From contig JACQWU010000320.1 of the NCBI GenBank assembly GCA_016209155.1, positions 1 to 5,238 on the forward strand: a stretch of DNA of 5,238 bases. Reading direction: 5' to 3'. Shown piece by piece: positions 1 to 5,238 of this stretch; positions within the stretch are counted from its first letter, which is position 1, and each line of letters begins with the position of its first letter. Both the position numbers and the translations under genes were made by a program. Under the pieces are notes generated by a model. It saw only the letters and a list, made by a program, of their open reading frames with translations, ran no database searches and was not told the DNA's origin. This DNA is from Candidatus Desantisiibacteriota bacterium. Its GTDB lineage: Bacteria; JACRDZ01.

Positions 1-600
1 GATAACCTATCTCTTTTGCTATTTCTAAACGCTGCGTATAAAATTCAATTGCTTTTTTGTACTCGCCTAATGAATAATAATCTACGCCCAGGTTGCCCAA
101 AGCATTACTTTCTCCTAAACGATCACCTATCTCTTTTGCTATTTCTAAACTCTGCTTATGAAACTCAATTGCTTTTTTGTACTCGCCTAATGAATAATAT
201 GCTATGCCCAGGTTGCCCAAAGATTGACCTTCTCCTAAACGATCACCTATCTCTTTTGCTATTTCTAAACGCTGCTCTTGAAATTCAATTGCTTTTTTGT
301 ACTCACCTAAAGAATAATATGCTGAGCCCAGGTTGCCCAAAGATTGACCTTCTCCTAAACGATCACCTATCTCTTTTGATATATCTAAATGCTGCTTATG
401 AAACTCAATTGCTTTTTTGTACTCGCCTAATGAATGATAAGCTATGCCCAGGTTGCCCAAAGCAGCACCTTCACCTAACCGATAACCTATCTCTTTTGCT
501 ATTTCTAAAAGCTGCTCTTGAAACTCAATTGCTTTTTTGTACTCGCCTAATGAATAATATGCTAAGCCCATGTTGCCCAGGTGTGAGCCTTCAAAATTAC
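1..600 (-). repeat. Tandem array of five 120-bp TPR-coding units
   Basis: Units begin at 1, 121, 241, 361 and 481 and keep exact 120-bp register. Each encodes one 40-residue TPR around the core GNLGxAYYSLGEYKKAIEF. The units at 121-240 and 241-360 differ at only 8 of 120 positions, giving 4 amino-acid changes. The unit at 481 fades towards position 600, where the array joins a degenerate TPR-like helix (about residues 566-587). The array continues past the left edge, so the copy number is unknown. The high DNA identity suggests recent unit duplication or gene conversion. Confidence 0.95.
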
Positions 601-2347
601 GCAATTTTAAACGCCTTGCTGCTTTTAATGCTGATTCAAGCCAATGTATACTTTCTTTTGGATGCTGGCGAAAATTAAAAATAAGATATCCTGCATCAGG
701 ATAATCATTGCATAATTTTGCTGTTACTTCATCTTTTTCAGAATGCACCTCAGCCCATACATGGCCAGTTTGAATATTTTTCCATTCTTTATCAAATAAA
801 TTCAACCCCTGCATTATTGCATCCCCGCCTTTACTATAAAGTTCATTAGCATTTCTCAGCACAGATTCATAATTTTTTGCGTGATTAAGAGATGCTGTAT
901 TTAATAATTTTTCTGCTTTCGCCTGACCTAAATCTTCAAAAACAAATTTTTTTACAACATCGCGCATTAGATCATGCATACGGAAACGATTATCTTTTTC
1001 ATTATAAAGCAGGAGACTATATTCAATAAAAACATCCATACAATCATCAATTTCCCCTGTTTTTTTTTCGCAAACTTTTAATGCTGCTTCTTTATCAAAA
1101 CTTTCAGGAAATACAGATAGCATTTCAAAATGTTCTATCACTTCAGGTCTTTCCTGTTTAACTTGATCTAAACTCAATCTCAGGACTGTATCAACATCAA
1201 GATCATCAACTTTTAATTTTTTAAGACGCTCTCGTTCATCAGACAAAAGTTTAATATAATCTTCTATTGTCCGTGCCGGATGTGCTTTTATAAAACTTCC
1301 TGCAACTCGTAAAGCCAGAGGCAGATAACCGCACAATTTTGCTATTTTTTCCAAATCATCTTTTGTGGCTTTTTTGCTGTCAATAACTTTTGTTAATAAT
1401 TCACATGATTCTTCTTTTGACAAAATATTAAGATCAAATGATTTCAAATCCGGTATGCTGACAATTTTATGACGTGATGTTACAATAAAACCACATGGCA
1501 AAACCGGCAGCATATCACGAATCTGAGCCGCATCAAAGGCATTATCAAGAATTATTAAAGCTTTTTTATCTTTAATTACACTTCTATAAATACCAGCTAA
1601 TTCTCGAAGATCATCCGGAAGTTTTGCATCTGGATGAAAAGCTCTAATCACCTTTGTCAAAGTTTGTAAAGAATGATTTTCATCTAAATGTTCTTTTATT
1701 TCCTCTAATTCAGGGTTACCTGTCAGCTTAAAAAATTCTTTATTTTCGATTAACCTGGAAACAGATGTAGCGTGTAAACGTTTACCATCAAAAGCTTCAG
1801 GAACATTACGCAAAATACCTGCAAAAAAACCATCTATTATTACCGGACCCCCTGATAGCCCTTTCCATAATTCAGGATCTTTTGTTTCACCTTCTACTGT
1901 TAATTCCAAATATTCATTTTTTTGTCCTCCAAAAGCCTGCACCTTGCCATTTACTCCAACGCTGTCCTGATATTTTACTTTTTCAGATGAATCAACAATT
2001 TTTCCGGCAATGGGAAATCCGCCGCCAGACCATTCTGCCTGAATATCTTTGCACTTTGCTAATTTCAAAGGTTTATAAAAATTTCTTTTTTTTGAAAGTT
2101 TTATTAAAGCAGCATCAATATATTCATTTTTTTCAAGCCATATCAATTTATGTTCTTCCCAATCCTCATTTTTAAAACGTATCTCAGTTTTAGGTGAATT
2201 AGAAACATTATATCCATGTTTAATAAAAGCATGAGCAACTGTTAACACAAGATCATCTGTAATTGTGTAACCGGTACATAATTCATATTCCCCATTTTTC
2301 AATGGTAAGGAAATTTCCACTAATCTGGATGTATCTACTTTTGGCAT
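1..2347 (-). CDS. Trypsin-like protease / NB-ARC (STAND)-like / TPR-repeat conflict protein, C-terminus cut by window edge
   Basis: The frame is open from ATG at 2347 to the left edge (782 residues, no stop). Residues 1-200 are a trypsin-like fold: H39 in LTVAHAF, D78 in YIDAALIKL and S165 in GLSGGP form an intact triad. There is no signal peptide or membrane segment, so it should act in the cytoplasm. Residues 225-470 match the second half of an NB-ARC/STAND NTPase: Walker B ALIILDNA (D268), VTSRH (289-293), GYLPLAL (340-346) and MHD (457-459). No Walker A is visible between residues 200 and 262. From about 566 onward lie TPRs, five of them regular 40-residue units. By family analogy the TPRs sense, the NTPase switches and the protease is the effector; this is inference. 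The start follows a weak purine-rich site (AGAGAG), 20 nt after the trypco2 stop, so the pair is probably co-transcribed. A signalling role outside defence is possible. Confidence 0.9.
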   Translation of the reverse strand, partial: MPKVDTSRLVEISLPLKNGEYELCTGYTITDDLVLTVAHAFIKHGYNVSNSPKTEIRFKNEDWEEHKLIWLEKNEYIDAALIKLSKKRNFYKPLKLAKCKDIQAEWSGGGFPIAGKIVDSSEKVKYQDSVGVNGKVQAFGGQKNEYLELTVEGETKDPELWKGLSGGPVIIDGFFAGILRNVPEAFDGKRLHATSVSRLIENKEFFKLTGNPELEEIKEHLDENHSLQTLTKVIRAFHPDAKLPDDLRELAGIYRSVIKDKKALIILDNAFDAAQIRDMLPVLPCGFIVTSRHKIVSIPDLKSFDLNILSKEESCELLTKVIDSKKATKDDLEKIAKLCGYLPLALRVAGSFIKAHPARTIEDYIKLLSDERERLKKLKVDDLDVDTVLRLSLDQVKQERPEVIEHFEMLSVFPESFDKEAALKVCEKKTGEIDDCMDVFIEYSLLLYNEKDNRFRMHDLMRDVVKKFVFEDLGQAKAEKLLNTASLNHAKNYESVLRNANELYSKGGDAIMQGLNLFDKEWKNIQTGHVWAEVHSEKDEVTAKLCNDYPDAGYLIFNFRQHPKESIHWLESALKAARRLKLRNFEGSHLGNMGLAYYSLGEYKKAIEFQEQLLEIAKEIGYRLGEGAALGNLGIAYHSLGEYKKAIEFHKQHLDISKEIGDRLGEGQSLGNLGSAYYSLGEYKKAIEFQEQRLEIAKEIGDRLGEGQSLGNLGIAYYSLGEYKKAIEFHKQSLEIAKEIGDRLGESNALGNLGVDYYSLGEYKKAIEFYTQRLEIAKEIGY

Positions 2348-2367
2348 AAGTATTTTCTCTCTGTTTA
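2348..2367 (-). promoter_or_regulatory. Intergenic spacer with weak ribosome binding site for the protease-STAND gene
   Basis: The 20 nt between the trypco2 stop and the ATG at 2347 read, on the minus strand, as a purine-rich AGAGAGAA run about 6-8 nt before the ATG. This is only a partial match to AGGAGG, in contrast to the perfect site in front of the upstream gene. The short spacing suggests the large protein is translated mainly in coupling with its neighbour. Confidence 0.45.
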
Positions 2368-2688
2368 TTATGTCCTATTACCCGTATTACTTACTTCTAT
2401 GTCCGTAAGTTTATTTCCATCTTTATCATACATAACAGGTTTCATGCTTAATTTGATTGTATGTGTAATAGTATCACCATATTTGATTCCGGCATTGGTA
2501 TCAAGAACCCAGAATTTTGTACCTGCAGAAGCATTTGCTTCTTTTGTTACTACTACCTGTAACTCTAAATCTATACTATTTAAATTAAAACGCAACGATT
2601 CTTTTTCTGCTTTTCCAAAAGATATTTGTAATTCCTTTCTTAAATCCTGCAGCATTGTTGAAAGCTGTATTAAATCTTTTTCGCTCAT
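2368..2688 (-). CDS. Trypsin-co-occurring domain 2 (trypco2)-like small protein
   Basis: This is a complete 106-residue protein. Residues 3-27 look like an amphipathic helix. The rest is beta-rich: SLRFNLNSIDLELQVVVTKE (31-50), then KFWVLDTNAG and THTIKLSMKP, ending in a short polar tail. That layout (helix, then LRF...V/I-ELQV-VT, KFWV, HTIKLxxxP) is what I remember for the trypco2 family, named for genes found beside trypsin-like proteases in NTP-dependent conflict systems. Its neighbour here is exactly such a protease, 20 nt downstream, which supports the call independently. No enzyme motif, signal peptide or membrane span is visible. Its biochemical role is not established; an adaptor for, or regulator of, the protease-STAND protein is a reasonable guess. 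The start at 2688 is fixed by a perfect Shine-Dalgarno. Confidence 0.85.
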   Translation of the reverse strand: MSEKDLIQLSTMLQDLRKELQISFGKAEKESLRFNLNSIDLELQVVVTKEANASAGTKFWVLDTNAGIKYGDTITHTIKLSMKPVMYDKDGNKLTDIEVSNTGNRT

Positions 2689-2693
2689 ATTTT

Positions 2694-2700
2694 CCTCCTT
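2694..2700 (-). promoter_or_regulatory. Consensus Shine-Dalgarno of the trypco2-like gene
   Basis: The minus strand reads AAGGAGG, then AAAAT, then ATG at 2688. This is a full match to the 16S rRNA tail at 5-nt spacing. It decides the start codon and predicts strong translation of this small protein relative to the large one downstream. Confidence 0.9.
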
Positions 2701-2725
2701 AATAGTATTCTGGTAATGTCAAAAA

Positions 2726-3028
2726 TTAACCACAGAGAACTTGAATAGATACTGTAAAAATAATTTTTGTATTTAATTCAGAAAGAATCCCGGAATGTTT
2801 GAAAAAAATTTCATGTATTTTTGATGTATCTGCTTTATCAAGGTCTTCAATAACAAGAAGAAGGTATTTGTTTTCCTTTTTTAAAGCAATTTCGATTTCA
2901 TTTATAAGAATATTACAATATGCTTTTAAAACACTGATTTTTTTATCCAATTCTTCTCTATATTCAGTCTTATTATTACTTCCAGTTTTAACTGCTGCTT
3001 TATATTCTGCATACAAACCTATAAGCAA
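2726..3028 (-). pseudogene. P-loop ATPase remnant keeping the Walker B region (possibly an expressed 100-residue protein)
   Basis: A 100-codon frame starts at TTG (3028) and ends at TAA. Its C-terminal half reads like the middle of an AAA/STAND-type ATPase: a helical stretch rich in Lys and Glu, then LLLVIEDLDKAD (Walker B, residues about 56-67), a helix with EIFFKHSGIL, and TKIIFTVSI, a strand resembling sensor 1. Nothing precedes it that could supply a Walker A; in frame it stays open only back to 3070, after a TAA with no ATG. It stops right after the sensor-like strand, where homologous ATPases would continue for hundreds of residues. I therefore read it as an internal fragment of a decayed gene. 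Against decay, a strong promoter lies just upstream and AGAGGG sits 9 nt before the TTG, so a short protein could still be made. The exact ATPase family is not recognised. Confidence 0.55.
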
Positions 3029-3037
3029 AGAAACAAT

Positions 3038-3043
3038 CCCTCT
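3038..3043 (-). promoter_or_regulatory. Possible ribosome binding site for the ATPase remnant
   Basis: The minus strand has AGAGGG 9 nt before the TTG at 3028. It is the only support for translation starting at that codon, and it may be chance in purine-rich sequence. Confidence 0.35.
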
Positions 3044-3069
3044 ATCAGTTTTTAATCGATAATGAGGAC

Positions 3070-3099
3070 ATTATAAAGCTCTTATAATAAGATAGTCAA
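3070..3099 (-). promoter_or_regulatory. Near-consensus sigma-70 promoter firing leftward into the conflict cassette
   Basis: On the minus strand the -35 box TTGACT (3099-3094; 5 of 6 consensus) is followed by an 18-nt spacer and the -10 box TATAAT (3075-3070; 6 of 6). Transcription should start near 3063. It lies 10 nt past the radical SAM stop codon, so it separates the left cassette from the methyltransferase/radical SAM pair. If it drives the trypco2-like gene, the transcript has a leader of about 375 nt that contains the ATPase remnant. No closer convincing promoter was found for that gene. Confidence 0.65.
3080..3092. promoter_or_regulatory. 13-nt inverted repeat inside the promoter spacer (candidate operator)
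   Basis: TCTTATAATAAGA on the plus strand has perfect 6-nt arms around one central base. It sits entirely between the -35 and -10 boxes, a position where a bound dimeric repressor would block RNA polymerase. The arms are short and AT-rich, so chance is a real alternative. No second copy was noticed near the other gene starts. Confidence 0.3.
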
Positions 3100-3109
3100 C
3101 AGATTTTTG

Positions 3110-4648
3110 TTAATCAATAATCTCCCATGGCAGGACTTCTCCCTTTTCTCTTTTTCTATATACAAATTCATCGTCAAACTTTGCATCTATCATGGCTTTA
3201 GAGAGGCTCTCTCCATTTGCGCATCTTATCAGGAGTTCTCCCATTCTTCTGTCGCCTCGTGCAAGAAGAGCATTCCAATATGAGAGATTTAAACTTTCAA
3301 GATTGAGTTCGACATTTGAAAACGGGCGGATGGTTTTCTTTAAATATTTATATTTTTTATTCAATGAATTTATATCTTCAAACCCGCAAGTTTGAAATTC
3401 TGTAAATGGTTTGGGAATAAAAGGATTTACGCTTATAATCAGTTTCCCTATTTTACCTTTTTTTGCGCTTGTGGATATATATATTTTTTTTATATCATCA
3501 ATAAAATTTACCATATTTTCTATATCTTCCCATGTTTCTTCAGGCAGTCCTATCATAAAATAAAGTTTAATACTTAAACTTCCGCATTTAACCGCCATTT
3601 CAACTGTTTGCAGAATTTTTTCTGAAGAAATATTTTTCCCTATCATGCGCCTTAATTTTTCCGACCCTGCTTCAGGCGCGAGAGTTATAGTCTTCTGCCC
3701 GCTTTTTATCAAAATTTCTATTATTGAAGCATCCAGGTGCTCGAGACGCAAAGATGAAAAAGATATTTTATACTGCATATCCATAAGCTCTCCGCATAAT
3801 TCCTTAAGCTGCGGATAATTTGTTACCGTTGGTGCAACAAGCCCTATTTTATCAGTATACACTCTGTATGTTCGCGCAATACCGGTTACTATTTTTTTAT
3901 CCTGATGCCTTATTGGTCCGTAAACACTTTTAACCATACAAAATTTGCACTGCATTGCGCACCCGCGGCTGATTTCAAAAAGAAGCATGTTTTTAAATTC
4001 TGTGTTTGAAGCAATGTAATGCGAGTGAGCAGGAAATAAAGCAAGATTATTTATATGCTGTCTTTTTATTTTTACAGGGAAGGAAGAAGGCTTATCATAA
4101 GTAAAAGAATAAAATGACGGTAAATAGACTCCATCTATATTTTTAAAAGATTGCAAAATATTATTTCTGTCATCGCTTGTATTTTGAGCATAAGTATCCA
4201 ATAATTTTTGCAGGGTTTCTTCTCCCTCGCCAATTATAAAAACATCTGTAAACTCGGCAATAGGTTCGGGATTAAAAAAAGTGCATGCTCCGCCGACAAT
4301 TACAACCGGGCAGTTTGAGCTCCGCTTATCCGCTTTTAAAGGTATTCCGGATTCCATAAGGATACGGACAAAATTTAAATAATCCAGTTCATAAGAAATA
4401 CTAAAAAACAAAATATTAAAATTTTTAAGAGGTAACCCTGTTTCGTATGAACGTATTGGAGATTTTTCTGAAAGAAAAGCCCTGTCAGCATAAAAATCAG
4501 GATGTCTATTTATCTGTGAGTAAATATGCTGAAAACCTATGCTGGACATTCCTATATAATATGTATTGGGATAAATCAAAACTGTCGTAAAAGATTTGCC
4601 GAATTTTTGAGGTTTTGGTCCATTTTCATCAAAAAAAATTTTTTTCAT
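3110..4648 (-). CDS. B12-binding-type radical SAM protein of unassigned substrate
   Basis: This is a complete 512-residue protein. The N-terminal part (about 20-150) resembles the Rossmann-like B12-binding region of these enzymes, with VLIYPNTYYIGMS (23-35), VVIVGG (115-120) and the typical NPEPIAEF...IIGEGEE segment (126-144). The radical SAM core carries the 4Fe-4S/SAM motif CxxxCxxC as C230, C234 and C237 (SRGCAMQCKFC). Later come SFSSLRLEHLD (296-306) and TLAPEAGSEKLRR (322-334), the segment often seen in this branch. The protein ends in LPWEIID, like the LPW-ending uncharacterised radical SAM group (TIGR03960-like, from memory). It should reductively cleave SAM to a 5'-deoxyadenosyl radical in the cytoplasm, but the substrate is unknown. 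ATG at 4648 lies 2 nt after the methyltransferase stop, without a strong Shine-Dalgarno, so translation is probably coupled. Confidence 0.9.
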   Translation of the reverse strand: MKKIFFDENGPKPQKFGKSFTTVLIYPNTYYIGMSSIGFQHIYSQINRHPDFYADRAFLSEKSPIRSYETGLPLKNFNILFFSISYELDYLNFVRILMESGIPLKADKRSSNCPVVIVGGACTFFNPEPIAEFTDVFIIGEGEETLQKLLDTYAQNTSDDRNNILQSFKNIDGVYLPSFYSFTYDKPSSFPVKIKRQHINNLALFPAHSHYIASNTEFKNMLLFEISRGCAMQCKFCMVKSVYGPIRHQDKKIVTGIARTYRVYTDKIGLVAPTVTNYPQLKELCGELMDMQYKISFSSLRLEHLDASIIEILIKSGQKTITLAPEAGSEKLRRMIGKNISSEKILQTVEMAVKCGSLSIKLYFMIGLPEETWEDIENMVNFIDDIKKIYISTSAKKGKIGKLIISVNPFIPKPFTEFQTCGFEDINSLNKKYKYLKKTIRPFSNVELNLESLNLSYWNALLARGDRRMGELLIRCANGESLSKAMIDAKFDDEFVYRKREKGEVLPWEIID

Positions 4649-4650
4649 TG

Positions 4651-5238
4651 TTATGATTTCTTAACCTTCGTGCAGAAGTATCTGGCAAGAACACCGTCAA
4701 TGTAGTTTGTATTATTGATTTTGAAACCTGCTTTTTTAAGCATTCCTTCTATTATCCATGTGAAGGTCGAGTGTTCATTACGTATGTGCTTTGTTATATC
4801 TACAGCTATTTCAGGGTTTATTTTGTGCAGTTTTTTAATCCACGTTTGAATGTTCTTCACGTAATTTTCCGAAAATACCACATCAAACAGTAAAAGTCGC
4901 CCGCCGGTTTTTAATATCCCGCTCATTTTATCAAAAGCAGTTTGTTTCCAGAAATCGGGCAGATGATGAAGAGCCATGCTTGTTGAAATTGCGTCAAGCG
5001 GTTCCCCCTCATGTTTATAAGTGAGAAATCCGGCATGACAATAAACAATGTTTGAAAGCCCCAGTTTCTCTGCTTTCCATTTTGTGTAATCCAGCATGGC
5101 AGGTGATATATCAACAGCATAAACTTTTGCACATTTTTGAGCGGCCTCTATCGTAAATGCTCCTGTCCCGCATCCGATATCCGCAACGATGTGATTTTTT
5201 TTAAGGTTAAGACCTTTCGTAATTACCTTGTTTTCATT
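4651..5238 (-). CDS. Class I SAM-dependent methyltransferase, N-terminus cut by window edge
   Basis: The frame is open from the right edge (5238) to TAA at 4651, with 195 residues visible. An internal ATG at 5097 must not be taken as the start, because the SAM-binding motif lies before it: VADIGCGTGAFTIEAA (visible residues 18-33), followed by VYAVDIS (motif II, acidic residue contacting the ribose). Then come DAISTSMALHHLPD (82-95, motif IV-like) and LKTGGRLLLFDVVF (109-122). This is a UbiE/Methyltransf_11-like Rossmann methyltransferase. The substrate is not readable; the C-terminal 75 residues, which usually shape acceptor binding, match nothing I recognise. It lies 2 nt upstream of the radical SAM gene, so both probably act in one pathway or on one substrate. 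Missing sequence is probably a few tens of residues. Confidence 0.9.
   Translation of the reverse strand, partial: NENKVITKGLNLKKNHIVADIGCGTGAFTIEAAQKCAKVYAVDISPAMLDYTKWKAEKLGLSNIVYCHAGFLTYKHEGEPLDAISTSMALHHLPDFWKQTAFDKMSGILKTGGRLLLFDVVFSENYVKNIQTWIKKLHKINPEIAVDITKHIRNEHSTFTWIIEGMLKKAGFKINNTNYIDGVLARYFCTKVKKS

Noticed and set aside
1-600. Direct repeats considered as a CRISPR or non-coding satellite array
   Set aside because: Units abut without spacers, are 120 bp long, and encode good TPRs in the frame of the large gene.
16-678. Plus-strand 220-codon open frame with strong internal periodicity
   Set aside because: It is the antisense shadow of the 120-bp TPR repeats. Because 120 is a multiple of 3, any stop-free frame in one unit stays open in all. 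The product is a meaningless Leu/Cys-rich repeat.
1882-2175. Plus-strand 97-codon frame
   Set aside because: It lies wholly antisense to the protease domain, whose catalytic motifs are clear on the minus strand. There is no recognisable product.
2399-2716. Plus-strand 105-codon frame opposite the trypco2-like gene
   Set aside because: The minus-strand frame has a perfect Shine-Dalgarno and family-like sequence. The plus frame is a hydrophobic antisense shadow with no support.
2702-2722. TTGACA (2722-2717, minus) with TACTAT (2707-2702) as a promoter for the trypco2-like gene
   Set aside because: The spacer is only 9 nt, too short for sigma-70. No good -10 box lies at 16-18 nt; that position is the Shine-Dalgarno itself.
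3063-3109. Rho-independent terminator after the radical SAM gene
   Set aside because: The only inverted repeat here is a 6-nt-arm AT-rich palindrome with no GC stem and no following U-run. It fits better as part of the promoter region.
3192-3577. Plus-strand short frames opposite the radical SAM gene
   Set aside because: They are antisense to a complete, motif-bearing gene and have no ribosome binding site or recognisable product.
4651-5097. Methyltransferase starting at the internal ATG at 5097 (148 residues)
   Set aside because: The SAM-binding motif VADIGCGTGAF lies upstream in the same open frame, so this would remove the cofactor site. The real start is beyond the right edge.

Overview
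The window is AT-rich bacterial DNA, and every supportable gene reads on the minus strand (right to left). The sequence does not identify the organism. The mix of a stand-alone B12-type radical SAM enzyme and a protease/STAND/TPR conflict protein would suit a gene-rich anaerobe such as a member of the Desulfobacterota, but that is a weak inference.

Right part (about 3110-5238): a class I SAM-dependent methyltransferase, cut at its N-terminus by the window edge, is followed 2 nt later by a complete 512-residue radical SAM protein with a B12-binding-like N-terminal half. They look like a two-gene translational unit. Their substrate cannot be read from the sequence.

Middle (about 2690-3109): just after the radical SAM stop codon lies a near-consensus sigma-70 promoter (TTGACT, 18 nt, TATAAT) with a 13-nt inverted repeat in its spacer. 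It fires leftward. The first coding stretch downstream is a 100-codon piece of a P-loop ATPase that keeps the Walker B region but has no Walker A part and stops soon after it. It is either a decayed gene or a small TTG-started protein.

Left part (1-2688): a two-gene cassette that I read as a biological-conflict (defence-type) system. A 106-residue protein resembling trypsin-co-occurring domain 2 (trypco2) has a perfect Shine-Dalgarno. After 20 nt comes a large protein (at least 782 residues, running off the left edge) made of an N-terminal trypsin-like protease with an intact His-Asp-Ser triad, an NB-ARC/STAND-like module with Walker B, TSR, GxP and MHD motifs, and a TPR array of near-identical 40-residue repeats. 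The likely logic is that the TPR array senses, the STAND module switches and the protease is the effector, with the trypco2 protein as partner or regulator.

The oddest point is that the STAND module lacks any Walker A/P-loop. The reading frame passes from the end of the protease fold directly into the second half of the NTPase, as if about 80-100 codons had been removed in frame. No tRNA, rRNA, CRISPR array, insertion sequence or clear Rho-independent terminator was seen, and no stretch over 300 bases lacks coding sequence.
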